DNA of 64,000 bases from Taenia hydatigena (GCA_036345935.2 JADWOT020000009.1:2499381-2563380); one strand, 5' to 3'. Counted from the stretch's first letter, positions 48,156 through 59,900 are shown. The notes: generated from the letters alone by a model not told the origin. Numbers and translations are program-made.

Positions 48156-48411
48156 TTAGTGATGGTGGCGGTTGTGAGAGCAAATGAAATGGAGCGCAAA
48201 TTCGCCCGCATTTGACATACTTTCACCGCACCGTGAACAAGTGTAGTCTACCTCTTTTTTGTGTAGGGATCGGTGAATATCATACATAAGGGAATCTGCG
48301 AAGTAGATTCCGCATGCAGCACAATGATGCAGGCCCTCAATACTGTGTATTCCACTTTGACCATCTGAAGTGATGTGTAGTCCCGTATTTTCTCGACCAT
48401 GAGCACCCACA
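48156..48411 (-). CDS. Zinc-finger gene exon 6: C-terminal finger pair
   Basis: The acceptor is GTCTGTCTTTTAG. It encodes 84 residues and TAA. Finger 6 is [19 protein letters not shown]...H and finger 7 is [20 protein letters not shown]...H, ending in a His-rich tail. The spacing and the D..MY.IH signature match the C-terminal zinc-finger pair that mediates protein-protein contact in Ikaros and Hunchback. Confidence 0.85.
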
Positions 48412-51400
48412 CTAAAAGACAGACGGTTGATATTAACAAATGTGAAAACTTTTATCGGACAAAACACAAACGCGCATATGGGTTAGCTTTTAGGACAAAC
48501 AGTCATAACTGCATGCAAATCTCACCATCCGTTTTCAGTTATATTGTGTGACTCCAATGTCTCATTTACCGGATTTTCACATTGAAGGCCGCCTTCCACA
48601 TTGCCCTGCTCCTCAGTGCGTGAACTTGACAGGTCCTTAGAAATATTCAAAAGATGAATCTTAAGAAAGTATACACACAATAAGGTGATGAGTACGTGTA
48701 GGGAAGTACATACTTCCGGCTCTTCTGAGTCATCACATACGTCCATTGGAGTCTCCTTTTCAATCTCCTGTCCCGTCCCTGATTGCATAAGTTGATCATT
48801 AAATGGGTTGTTGTGGGATAAGAAATTTTCAAAGAGTATTCTGAATGCTCCCTCAAAAAGGCTAGAGTTTGGTAATTGCTCCGATTGTCGAGGAAAAATC
48901 TGTTCAAGAAGATTTTGCGGTGGCACAAGTGGCAGGGTCATTAAGGTGTTCGGTCCATTGATTGGAGGCGGAAGCCTTGACAGATGCGGAACTGCTGGTA
49001 CGGAGGAGGAGGAAAGGGTCTTTGAAGGCGTAGGTGATAGTAATGGTTGAGGGATTCGAGCATTCCCAAATTGTGCCTGCCTTTTGGCCACTTTGCAGGT
49101 TGCGTAGTGCCTCTTGAGAGTGCCGTTTTGTGTGAAGGCTTTATTGCAATGTATGCAAACGTAGGGACGTTCACCTTCAAAAGACCGCAATAAACATTTT
49201 CTTTCCCTTGCATTTGAAGGTTGATACAATTTGTACCCTGTCTATTCATCCACTTGAAATTTAGAACTGGGCGAAGTGCAAATAATCTCGGACACAAATC
49301 AAGGCTTTTTAATTTGACATGCCTAGCGTGCAAGACTAGGATCTGTCATCACACCACGATGACTGTCATGATGTTATTCAAACTGGAAGCCTATTTCCGT
49401 CAGAATACCGATTCGGAGCTAGCAACACGAGTGTCACATTACAGAGTATATTTTAGCTGGAGGCAAATAATATACGCACTCCTAACGGCGCAAAACTGCC
49501 ACCACTATGTGGCAACCTTTTGGCAAGCCAAGCCAAAACTTAATTACATGCTCACTTTGCGTTTTAAGCATAATCACAAACAACCTACTTTCTACCTACC
49601 CCGATTTAAATTGCTCCCATAGATCACATTTTCAGACATCAAATATCAACAATCAAAGTCAATTATTATAATTTCCTCATTCTACGTTTTGGGTTTCGAT
49701 ATAAAGGTAGAACTAAGTAAGAGCAGGACAAACCGGAGTGTTTGCGAAAGTGGATTTTGAGAGCACTGCCACAATTGAAACGCTTGTTGCAAACACGGCA
49801 ATGTTTCCCATCGTGACTGATAGAACTGTCTACTGAAGTTTGTGCTCCACTCGAAGTCGAAGGCTGTGGAACAGGCTGCTGATGCATAGTACTTGCAGTA
49901 TCACTGTTTCCACTCTTGGGACTGGTGCAGGCACTGTTATTAGACAAAGTCTCAGTCGGCGTTATCACTGATGGTCCAGTGTTATCCCCAGCTGGCCTCG
50001 ACAAAGTGGAGTCTTTCTGTTCATTTACCTTTATAAAGGTATTGAGATTACTTGGATCATATGGTAAAGTAGGGGTTGAGGGAGGGACCGGTAGAGCATG
50101 CAAGCCCTCGCCATTATTCATGCTGGCAAAAAGTTGCATAATATTCTCAAAATTCGGTGTCTCGGGCCTGTTATTGTTTAGCAGATTTGCAGTTGAAAAT
50201 CCTGATGAGGCTAGAGTTGAGGGATTGTTCAAAAAAGGTAATCCATTTATGAGAGGAGATTGTAAGAGAGGTGATATTTGTGGCGTTAATCTCGATGGTA
50301 CCGATAAGTCGAGATTTGGTGAGAACATTGGAGACGGGTCGTTTAGCGGTCTTTGTGGCAGTGGAAAATGGGGGAAGTCTACGAGAAAAGATGCACGATT
50401 AGTAATATCCACTGGAGGGAATGCATTTCTGAATATGGAGTGACCTACTGCCAAGCTGGAGGTCTAATGGAGCTAAGTTGGGTAAATTTTGTCTAACATC
50501 GTGGTGTCGAGAGGTCGTTGGTGTGTCGTGAATAGTGGACGGTACTGGAGACTCGGATTTTCCTAGCTGTGGCGGTAAATTCGAACTCCTTCCTAGGCAC
50601 ATGGCAAAAAAAGGTGCCATCATGCGGGGGAGATCCGAATAGTTTTCGGGTAAGGGAGTTTGTGCACTGTCATTGAAGTGCTGACTACTCTCATGTTCCT
50701 GTAGTTGGCTTGAATGTATAAAGACAAGATTGCAATAGCGGCAGGGGTAATTGCTGTTTGCGTGCGCCCTCCTGTAATGCGTTTGTATGTGTCGGTTCAA
50801 GGAACCTGGGTAATGAAGACAACCGAATACTGGTCAGCATTGCTTACAACAATGAAAGGACTTAATGGTAAGCCTGAGTAAAAGCCCAGTTACGGGTTAC
50901 AATGAACGGATTAGGCAAATGATCCATTCAAGCGGAATCGAATATTAACTTCCTCTAATGCAAATGCAAATCCATTATCTGATCCTTAAATCTCCTGTTG
51001 TAATCAATGAGTGCTAACGCGATTCTTATTGTGAAGTAATTTGTGGTGCTATAGTTATAAAACTCCTTAACTTAATGCGTACATCAACTAAAAAATATAA
51101 TAATGAACCATTATTATTTAAGCATTATAAAAAATCTCACCACTTTGATTGAAGGATTTTTGACATATTTTGCAGACATAGGGTTTTTCTCCAGTATGTA
51201 TCCTTAAATGCACTTTGAGTATATTTAGGAGGCCAAAGCCCTTCTTGCAAAACTCGCAGTATAAATTCTTCTTCGAACCTGATTTCGACTTTGCCTTTGT
51301 TTTTGATGTAGAAGGCTGATTGTCAGAATCGTTTTCATTAATCGTCCCACTGTTCTCTGAAGGGGTTACCATTGTCGATCGAATTTCGTCATTTTCATCC

Positions 51401-51570
51401 ATCTGAGAGGGGGTCGGATTTGAGCGAACACTCTCCGAGGTAGCCATGGCGTACGGCATGAGGCTGTCTTCTCGATTACGAGACATAATCGGTGGAGTTG
51501 AGTTGGGTCGCCCCTCCCTTGACAAACGCTTAAAATCTTCAATCTTTCCGTTAAGAGCCTGCCCGTCCAT
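48156..51570 (-). CDS. Seven-finger C2H2 zinc-finger protein with an Ikaros/Hunchback-like C-terminal pair
   Basis: A probable nuclear DNA-binding regulator. Six exons join with consistent phase: 51570-51141, 50805-50449, 50378-49734, 49174-48714, 48635-48526 and 48411-48156. They give 2259 nt, or 752 residues plus TAA. Introns are 335, 70, 559, 78 and 114 nt. Fingers by Cys/His positions: 105/108/121/125, 133/136/149/153, 165/168/181/186, 456/459/472/476, 484/487/500/Cys504, 698/701/714/718 and 726/729/742/747. Linkers HTGEKPY and HSGERPY join fingers 1-2 and 4-5. Finger 5 ends in Cys (C2HC). The last pair keeps the pattern C..C..YF.D..MY.IH...H and C..CG...N..EF..H of the Ikaros/Hunchback dimerisation fingers. 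Between groups lie Pro/Ser/Asn-rich stretches. The start is the first in-frame ATG after an upstream TAA. The family is clear; the orthologue is not. Confidence 0.85.
48526..48635 (-). CDS. Zinc-finger gene exon 5: short polar linker
   Basis: 36 codons plus 2 bases, polar and acidic ([16 protein letters not shown]...). The donor is GTGAGA at 48525. The exon is supported because it supplies the phase (2) required by the acceptor of the last exon; skipping it would shift the frame into an early stop. Confidence 0.7.
48636..48713 (-). other. 78-nt, stop-free, in-frame intron 4
   Basis: GTATGT...TTTCTAAG. The length is a multiple of three at phase 0 with no stop. Retention would insert 26 mostly hydrophobic residues (core [13 protein letters not shown]) without shifting the frame. 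Confidence 0.65.
48714..49174 (-). CDS. Zinc-finger gene exon 4: finger 5 (C2HC) and Pro-rich segment
   Basis: The acceptor is GGTCTTTTGAAG, entering with 2 bases (completing Gly), then [26 protein letters not shown]. The fourth ligand is Cys instead of His. A Pro/Ser/Leu-rich stretch follows, and an acidic end ([10 protein letters not shown]). The donor is GTATGT at 48713, phase 0. Confidence 0.85.
49175..49733 (-). other. Intron 3 of the zinc-finger gene
   Basis: 559 nt, splitting the HSG|ERPY linker between fingers 4 and 5. The plus-strand frame of 133 codons over it (49221-49622) has no recognisable content. Confidence 0.75.
49734..50378 (-). CDS. Zinc-finger gene exon 3: Pro/Ser-rich region and finger 4
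   Basis: 214 codons with split codons at both ends. Most of it is a Pro/Ser/Asn/Leu-rich segment (for example [15 protein letters not shown]), of the type that often acts in activation or cofactor binding. It ends with finger 4 ([19 protein letters not shown]...). The donor is GTTTGT at 49733, interrupting the linker after HSG. Confidence 0.85.
50379..50448 (-). other. 70-nt intron 2 of the zinc-finger gene
   Basis: The donor is GTAGGT, a clear branch-point-like TATTACTAAT lies near the 3' end, and the acceptor is CTTTTCTCGTAG. The two flanking exons are in different frames across this interval. Splicing is therefore required to join fingers 1-3 to fingers 4-7. Confidence 0.8.
50449..50805 (-). 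CDS. Zinc-finger gene exon 2: end of finger 2, finger 3
   Basis: The acceptor is CATTACCCAG, entering with 2 bases. The exon completes finger 2 (SLNRHIQTH) and encodes finger 3 ([10 protein letters not shown]...HESSQH, with five residues... i.e. a four-residue gap between the histidines). A Pro/Ser/Asn-rich region follows. The donor is GTAGGT at 50448. The frame stays open past the donor to a stop at 50399. Confidence 0.85.
51141..51570 (-). CDS. Zinc-finger gene exon 1: acidic N-terminus and fingers 1-2
   Basis: 143 codons plus one base, then donor GTGAGA. Residues 1-100 are Ser/Asn/Glu-rich, with a basic run [12 protein letters not shown] (90-101) that could act as a nuclear localisation signal. 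Finger 1 and most of finger 2 follow ([28 protein letters not shown]). An in-frame TAA lies 45 bp upstream of the ATG. Read-through of the donor would add only six residues before a stop. Confidence 0.85.
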
Positions 51571-51639
51571 CCAAAACCGCGAAATAAATAAAAACCTTTG
51601 CGAAAATCAGTTTTAACTTCCCAAATATTTGAGCTCTAA

Positions 51640-51770
51640 ACTCATTGGTTCCTCATCCGTTCAAGTTCGGGCATGATGGTGGGGTTGACCAATCCGCTAA
51701 AAGGGCGCTAGCGTTGCTTGGCCGTACGTGAGCACATTTTCGCTCACGTGCACTGCGCGTGCGCTTTTCG
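51640..51770 (-). promoter_or_regulatory. Probable promoter of the zinc-finger gene
   Basis: Within 200 bp upstream of the ATG there are two CCAAT motifs: 51648-51644 on the gene's strand and 51689-51693 on the other. There is also a perfect 8+8 inverted repeat, ACGTGAGC (51726-51733) and GCTCACGT (51742-51749), a CACGTG E-box at 51745-51750, and an NRF1-like GCGCGTGCGC at 51755-51764. No TATA box is evident. Function is inferred from motif clustering. Confidence 0.45.
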
Positions 51771-52279
51771 ATAGAATACTTTGCCGAGCCTACGATACCC
51801 TAAATAACTCGCGTCCATTTCGTGAACTGAGAGTCTACTGCATTGTTGTAAGGTCACCACTTCGATTACACATCCAATTCTCTTTAGTTCTTCGGGCTAC
51901 CATGGCTTTAGGGAAGCGAGATAAAATAAAAATAATACTGTAAAGGGTATTCATCGGTCGGATAAAGGAACTTTTTGCTATTGAATTTCATTTTCCTTGA
52001 AATTATGTATTATGAGGCACGGTCATTTACTTCCTTAATTTTGCATTGAAGCATGAAAAAATCATGGGTTTTGAAGTTAATTCAGTCTTTTCGGCTGTAT
52101 GCTTAACACCGATCATAGTTTCAGGGGAGGCAAAAACAGAAATAGCAATTTCTACTGTGTTTTTCAGCTTATCAGCTATTGCGTTTGCAAGATGAGCAGG
52201 ACATCTATGTTTTTTGATCAGCTTTAATTGGTAATTACAGGTTGTGGGTGAATTTAACCCAAATTTTAAACACTGCAAA

Positions 52280-52590
52280 ACACTGTAAAGGGTGTAAATC
52301 CCGGTCTATCAAGCCACTGTATGCATCAGCTGGCCATACACAGATGTGTGGAACAAGAGATGACACGGATGTACCCTTCTTCCCCTTTACTCCTCCATGC
52401 AACCCACCGCCAGGGTAGATACTGGTATGCACAAGTCGAACTGGGTAGGTATTGTCCTGAAAATGCAAACACGTGCGTGAGCAAACGCCAGTAGCCGGCC
52501 TACTCCCCTCCCCCTCCATTTTATGAAACAATGTATTAGTCACACCAGTGTCCGAGCCTGCCCTGGGGTCACGCCGAGATCTTAGTCCTT
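52280..52590. other. GC-richer island upstream of the zinc-finger gene
   Basis: A local rise in GC with CTCCCCTCCCCCTCC and AACACGTGCGTGAGC stretches, without supportable exons. It may be a 5' non-coding exon or an enhancer. Confidence 0.3.
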
Positions 52591-53809
52591 TTATCGACTG
52601 AAAGATCAGTGACTCATTTTCAAGGCATCATACAGTTGGTACTTGGCTGAGAATGGGAAAACAATTTTTAGAACCTAATATTACCTTCTCTACGTAGTGC
52701 AAAAAGTTTGGATTCTAAAGTCTCAGGAGGAAATCTACCACTATCTGAGAAATGAAATGCCTCTCATACCATAAACACTTATATCTTCATTTTACTGAGT
52801 TCCAACGTTAACAAACCTGTTTAGGGCAGGAATCGGTGTCCAAGACTGGTAATGTCGGCCGTGTTAAGAAAATACATTGCACTTGAATTGCATTGAATTT
52901 AACAGACGTAGGTACCTGTTGTTTGGTCTCATAAAAAAGATAAAACAAGCGAAAAGGGTGAAAGTCTACCATTTCCGTTGAAAACATTTCATGTTACAGT
53001 GAGTGATGACAATCCTTCTGGACGTCTCGTTGCGATACTGATGTTTGTGCGCTGGTCTTCAGTATTCATGTAGAGGGAACAGAACAGGACAGATTCAAGA
53101 CATCACCTTGGTAAAGGGATCATAGCGTCCCTAAAAGTGTTGAAACATTTTGCATTTCAAAAGTTCTATGTCAAATTAATTTTGATAGACCTTTGTGGTT
53201 AATGCAGTGATTGGAATTACGACCTAACTGATAGATTGTAATTTTTACGATCATTCAGATTCATATCAAAGTAAAAGAACTCCAAAATGGGACAACATGT
53301 CGCATTTGACAATGCCGGCACCGTAGGCTAATGGAGCGTTGTGCTTGAGAATAAACCAAGAAACTCACTTTTGGCAATTGGATTTAGCTTACTCACATTG
53401 CATTCAGAACATAGGAAATTAACGTCTTTCGATGTTAAAGCAGAGGATGGTGTGCAGTGAATTACAGCACTTTACTATCGTTTTGACGTCGTTACTATAG
53501 TGCGGAACGACAAAGAAAACAGTACTTAACACAATAGTTCTCGAAAATCGCAGTGGAAACAGGTAAATTGTAGCTTAGGCAGGAATAAGGGAGAAGTGGC
53601 AACTAGAAATATGTGTAGGGAGTCAATGCTAAAGAAGACATTTTGCTGCTCTCCAACTGTTGCTCTCCTGTAATTTCACATCTAAACGAACAGGTACTAG
53701 GCGTCGACTCTTAAGGTTCTGGCTAAACAGGTGACTATCCGATAAACTACTCACAGAGAGGTCTCATATAGTGCTAAAGAATAATTTCCATGCTTAATTA
53801 GGACTTTGT

Positions 53810-54175
53810 TCTCGATTAGCCCCATCGATCACTCGCTCAGATGGAGCTTTCGCAGTAGTAGTAGCACGCACGCCTCCGTCAGGCTTTACTAGTCACATTA
53901 AGGACCGGGAGATCAGTCACTATCTCTTCTCATCCCGTACGGACGGGAGGGGTAGGGCAATTACCTGTCGCGGTCTTCTTGCATTTGTGTCTTGAAATGA
54001 GCTCAAGGTCATTTACGCAATGCGGAGCAGTGAGTCACGCCCTTGTGCCTCTCCTCCTTGTGTTTACCTCCGCAGAACAAAAAGGCAGGGATGATGCAAT
54101 AAGGCTGCTTAGCATCAGCATCCCAGGCAGGAAGAGGAGGCGAGAGAAGCAAAGGCAATGAGAAACTCAAACTAC
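53810..54175. other. GC-richer island
   Basis: Contains GTAGTAGTAGCACGCACGCC, CCCGTACGGACGGGAGGGG and CAGGAAGAGGAGGCGAGAG. No family-like frame was seen. Confidence 0.3.
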
Positions 54176-54999
54176 CACGTCCTTTCGTACCTTGGGTTAG
54201 TCTCTTTACTTGTAAATCTCATGCATTTGCAGTTATTCAACTCTTGAGGGAGCAATCAAACCGAGACCATGGAGCAGGACGCATTCATCGCACTTAAATA
54301 ATTAAATCAAAATTCTGCTGTCTGTGGGCTATTACAATGTTTGCTGCTAAAGCTCCTGATTAAACACCACAATTATTGGTAAATAAGGAAACGAAGATAG
54401 TATTCCTCGTTCATGGTGACTTAGGTTACGGTTTAGACTCGGTATAACCTTAGGCAAGAAGTCAAGAATCTCGGCAAAAAAAAATTATGGAAAGGGATTA
54501 CTTAGGCACAGCGTTTTGCATCGTACCTAAAAATTGCCTTTATTTGAACGGTAAATTGGTTGAAGGGATGATAACGTAAAGTGTCCAATTTATCTAAAGG
54601 TAACTACATATTTTACTGCATTCTAGCCCGAAAAACCATCAGGTTCTGCCCAGATCCATGTGCTTATGCGGTTTAGAAGCTAGTAAATGCCAACTATATA
54701 AAGTCTTTACATTAATGCTTCCAAACAAGACATGGAACTCATTTGAAATTATGGAAAACGCAAAACGATGAAATTTAGGTGCTGCCTAAAGACTTTGAGT
54801 TACAGATATGCCAAAGTCATAAAATTAGATGACATTTATTATGCTTACCACTTTACATCATCCAGACGGCAGGAATTCACATAATCGCTTTTTGTTCCAC
54901 GAAGTTCACCTTCAACTGACCTCACATCATTAATTCAAACTCTTATTCTTAAGGTGTCCATTAGCAGTGCATTCAATCCAGCTTCGCAATAATTCATCG

Positions 55000-55560
55000 T
55001 GCGATATTTTGTGCCCTCGACCCCTCTGTGTGGGGTAATCCCTCAAAATTTGCACGCAAAAAAGCAAGCGCAGTTACGGACGCGCTGCTGCTACCGCCAC
55101 CTCTCCCTCTTAGCTCAGAAGCTGTCAGCATTCGACGGTAGATTATGGTCCTCACCGCTCCCTCATCTCCCCCTCTTGCTACCCAATGTGTGCAACTCTG
55201 CGAGCAACAACAACTATTGTGTTTGTGTGACAATGCAGCTAGAGCACTGGGACAGGGAGACGGGGGCGGGGAGCACAGGGGAGGAGAGAAGGGTGGGCAG
55301 AGAGATACATACGCTACACGTACTTACTGCCAATAGTGCGCAGTTTTGCCATTGAATTGTGGCCAGACTTTTTGCTGGGTGTGCGCCGTCTCCCCCTCGC
55401 ATTTGTGTGCGTAGGCGCTGCCGAGATGAGATTATACTACGTTCATTCGTGTGCGAGCAGGCTTACGAGCTCGCCTGTTGTATAACGACGCGACTGCGGT
55501 AGTGGACTGGACTGGAGCAGAGTGGGGTGGGGTTCTTTATTGTTCATCCAGGCAGTCAAA
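55000..55560. other. GC-richer island with strand-asymmetric blocks
   Basis: A pyrimidine-rich half (CCACCTCTCCCTCTTAGC, CTCATCTCCCCCTCTTGC) is followed by a purine-rich half (GACGGGGGCGGGGAGCAC, GAGGAGAGAAGGGTGGGC), a layout typical of regulatory or promoter DNA. Frames of up to 118 codons exist but are low-complexity. Confidence 0.35.
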
Positions 55561-56324
55561 TTTCAATGTTATCTGATTTCAAATTTGCGTGCTCTGTAAA
55601 CGGGTAACCATGCAAATAAGCGTGCTTTTTAGCTGAACACACACGAAGTAAGCCCATGAATTTGGAGAACTGACTGCCTTCTTAGCTCGGAGATATGATT
55701 TCCTTGGAGGTATCAGATCTTTTAATTGTCTCCAAATTATAAATTATTATACGTTTTTCGAAAGAAAAAGCGCCAAGAAAATCACATTGATTGATTACTA
55801 ATGGACCTGCACTATTGCTTGTCATCTCATTATCGCCCAAAGTGACTTCAGTAAGGATTTTATTAAGGTGACTGGAGGGATGAGGGAAATTAATTTAACA
55901 GGCATGTGACCACTTCTGTGCGGATTGTAGCAAAAGGTAAGATTGTAAATTTCGTTGCATTGTTCGCGCTAAATGTTTGTGCTTGTAAATGGTTCTTATT
56001 TGATATCGCGCAATAAATCCAATTCGGTAGCACTTGAAGCGATTGTTTGTGGAAGATTTACTGGCAGGTAGCAATTTTTTCCACTAGATCAATCCAAAGT
56101 TCAAGGACACCTCGAGGTATACTTAGGATGCTTTGAATTAATTTGATGAGAGCAAAGTTGTTTCTTTTCAAACAAATCAGCAATCAAGAAGAACACCCGA
56201 TTCAGAATGATAACAACCTTGTCAAGATGCCTATCTCAACACTAGACATAACATTTTGTAATACATTAATTATTTGGTTACCTCCCGATTTGGAAAAAGG
56301 GCCAATTATGGACTCCGCCACCGC

Positions 56325-56450
56325 ACCTCATCCGGGTGGTCAGGCCTTTTAGTCGTGCCAGTAGCCAAAGCCCTTTAACAGATCAACTGTACATATTCTG
56401 CTCGAATTGTTTGCCTTCTTTCGTCTTCAGGGTCGTCTCAGGGCGTTACA
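56325..56450 (+). repeat. Dispersed repeat, module B copy
   Basis: Blocks in order: GGTCAGGCC, GTGCCAGTAGCC, GTACATATTCTGCTCGAATTG, TTCTTTCGTCTTCAGGG and CTCAGGGCGTTACAA. It aligns with the copies at 17.7-17.9 kb. Confidence 0.6.
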
Positions 56451-58259
56451 AGTAAGAATATCTTCATTTCTGATGTTGCGTGATAAACCTTAGCAGAGCA
56501 GAAGAAGTGTATATGATGCGAATGGATGACATCAAATATACAAACTCACGACACCTCTTCCGTTTTTCACTGGGTGGATTGAAGCCAGACAGATATGATT
56601 GAGCACATTAAAATGGGATCAGAGTGACAAGGAACAATTGAGGCTAACCTTATCCCCTTTGAACTATGCCAAACTCGTCTTTTTTTCAAATAACTCGGCT
56701 TTTAGACCGGTGTTTCTACTCCTTGACGACCAGCACCGTTCCTTCTCTTGATAAAGATTCCAAACAGGACAGAACTTCGAGTCTAGTAAAATTGCAAAGA
56801 GGAATCAGTAACGTTGCGGTCGGTTGCAAAAGGATTCGGTTATTAGCGTGATTGGTTCTTGGGCGCTTTTCCTTACGCCATCGACTACGTTGTGATGGCC
56901 AATGTGGGAGATTGACCACGGAGAATCGCAAAAAAAAGGACGCTTGAGATAAGAGAAGTGCCATGTAATGGTTTGAGTTTTTGTTTATCTTTTGATTTAG
57001 ATAAAAGGGTCACTTTTGGCTCCACCATTGCACGTCCGCTGGACAGTAGTCAGAATCCATTCTTTGTGTTCGCTATTCATATTCTATCCTAACATTACGC
57101 CTTCTTTGGACCTCGATGAAGTCTCGGCGATCTTAAAATTAACTCATTTATCGGTACATAAAACTCGGACTAAACTGCCGCGATTGCCAATAGAAAAGTC
57201 CCTAGCAATATTAATGGGAATAAAATGAGTAGATTTCCTAAATTAAGCTTTCAAGAGTGCATCGATATTGGTGGTATTTGTCTAAAGGCGTAAGTTTATC
57301 ACTTCCAAAAATGCTACTGTAAACTGTCGATTATCCGTGCTGGTGGACGGGTAAGGCGTGGTTGGCAAAATTAGACTTTACCACAGTAAATGGTTAGAAA
57401 AAATGGCATGCAAACACAGCGCCTCATCGCGAGAGTAGTAAGACAAGTGAATGAAATAAAGATCGAATTCAATGAAAAAAAAATTAAAAGAGTGATTTCA
57501 TTTACCCTATAATCAACATCACCAAAATGCCTACATCTTTGGACGCTGTGGACATTACCATAGGCTCTCTGATCTGACAACTACATAGGTGATCGCAAAA
57601 ATGTAAGGATGCCAGTGTGCAAGCGCTTGAAAATCTTATTGGTTGTCATGTTATATTCGGGAGACTGCAGACCCACTCTTCAAGAGTACCGCACCATAGG
57701 CAAAAAACTGACAAAAAGCAAGAGAATATGAATAAACTAAATTTTATTTCATAAATGAAAGAGAAATTTTGACTGTTCTCATAATTGGCTTAGTATTCAA
57801 GACCATAACTCCGACAGAATCCCGTGTAAAAAACTCGTGGGATATTAAAAAGAACTGTACTAATAATTCGAATACTAGATATTTGGCTTTATGCTGCCAT
57901 TTAAGTGTTCCCGGGACCCGTTTACTTGGCATTTTTTTAAAAACGGAGAAGATCATTAGATGAATTCTAATTTTGTGCCCCAATGACTAAACGTATTTAA
58001 ACACGCTATGCATTTAACTACTTCAATTTTTCAGTGGCTTCTTTTTAAGGAGTTTGATAAGCCTCAACGTAAGTGTTTACCAGAATTCATAATAGCTTCC
58101 CCAGAAGAAGAATCAGCGCCATGGGTATTCTTGAGTCGCACAGATTAAGGTGTGAATGCAATGCCTCAGGCTAATTTACACAAAAGGCGGTTTCTTGTGG
58201 TAATCACAATGTCTAGCACTGATCCCATGCACACGTTGGCAACCTGTAATTAGTCCCGC

Positions 58260-58745
58260 CCCGTCAGTATGGCGATGGCTTCTGCTGGCAATTTATTTAT
58301 CACACACACATACATGCAGCCCTTAATCATTGCAACAGGTAGCGAGGTAGCTTATTAAACACACACACACACGCAGAGGCAGGCTACAACACTAGTGTAT
58401 TTACATTGTCCTTGCGTTTGCTTTGGGAGGCGACTGGGCCGAGGCGGAGGACTAAGAAGGGTGGTGGGAAGGAAGGCGGGGGTAGAGAGGGTTTGAGACA
58501 ACGACGGCTGGAGCATAATCGACGACTGGCGCAACTCCCAGGACAGAGGCAAGGAGTGACACCCCGTGTTAACACACTCCATATAATGCTATTGGGTGAG
58601 TGTAGAGGGTGGAAAAACCATCTGTTCCTTGCCCCCAATGCGCGGAATTATTTACTCTGCTGCTCTGCATGCATTCAGAGAGAGAGAGAGAGAGGCGGGG
58701 TAATTAAGTGTTATGCAGGGCCACCGTCTTCTGGCGATCTTGAAA
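58260..58745. other. GC-richer island with simple repeats
   Basis: Contains a short AC repeat near 58358-58373, a purine-rich block (AAGAAGGGTGGTGGGAAGG) and an AG repeat near 58675-58694. No exon is supportable. Confidence 0.3.
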
Positions 58746-59089
58746 TGTGACTTCAGTTATTATAAGTGGCTCGTAATAATGACAGCTTGTTTAATGGTTA
58801 CTTAGATCAGAAGTAGTTAATTAAAGGAATAGTGCGTTGTTGTCCAAGTGATTTCTGAGTTCTCTTCAGAAATTCATGATTAAAATTGAAGCCTTTTTTC
58901 AAAAGTGAGCAAAATTTTGTGTTGAACATTCGTTTCCATGTCCCTAAATACAATGTGAATTAGGCACTTTAAACGTCAGCTCTTAAGGATGAGAGTTATC
59001 GACTGTTACAATGCAAAATTGGACGTTAAGTAATGCCAAGGGTGCTACCAGAATCACACACGCACTACTACAAACCCACTTAACTGTTA

Positions 59090-59900
59090 TGTGAATTACT
59101 GCCGGTCCATTATAAAATTCACTTTTTATCAACACTTCCTCCCTCATCCCATCCATTCTGTCCCCCTCCCATCCTCCACCTCAATTTGGGGCGATATTAC
59201 GGGCAGATTAGTAGTTTGTTTGTGTCTCCTTAGCCTCCTCTAAAAGCCATGAACGCATGCACGCACACGCATACCATCGCGCCATTTATTAATATAAAGT
59301 CCGTACACTCTTCATCCGATTCACACTTCACCAGAGCACGATACACGCGCCTGCTGAGATAACGCCTTACTGTACGACCACGTCGACAACGACGACGACA
59401 ACGACACCTTGGGAGGAAGGGTGGGTGATAAGCCGGGAGGGGGGGAAGAGAGGAGGAGGGAGAGGGTGAAAAGTGGGTAAGAGGTGTAATGCTGTTGACG
59501 CCGCATGGTCCTCACGCGTCCAGGGGAAAGGTGTAAACGTGTGGCGATGGGGTGAGGGGGAGGGAGAACTGGTGTACACACGAGAAACATACCCTCTACC
59601 TCCTCCTCCCAATCCTCCACACGCATGCATTAAAAGATGCCGTCAGATAAACGGGAGTAGAGTGCGTGCCGGGATGCCTTATCAAATTGTTGCGCCCGCC
59701 AGGCTAGCACGCGTTCTCGGCCGCGAGCGCGCACGGACGCGTTGGCGACGCAAAAATGCATTAGTTAGGGAACTGTGCTCCCCGCCATTCCCCGCGTGCC
59801 TTGAAGATGATGTGATGGTCATGATGTGTGCAACCCTCAAAACCCCGGCCTTAATGGACTACTGACCAAATTTATTTAAGCGGGTGTGGTGGCGGTAGCG
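59090..59900. other. GC-richer island
   Basis: Contains CGCATGCACGCACACGC near 59255, a CGACGACGACAACGACACC block near 59390 and G-rich stretches at 59410-59470. The overlapping frames (up to 130 codons) come from low-complexity sequence and show no family. Confidence 0.3.

Noticed and set aside
49221..49622. 133-codon plus-strand frame
   Set aside because: It lies over intron 3 of the zinc-finger gene, with no family resemblance or splice context.
58406..59865. Several 100-130-codon frames rich in Arg, Gly, Pro or Ser
   Set aside because: They come from GC-rich low-complexity islands and are open on several frames at once, without splice sites or motifs.
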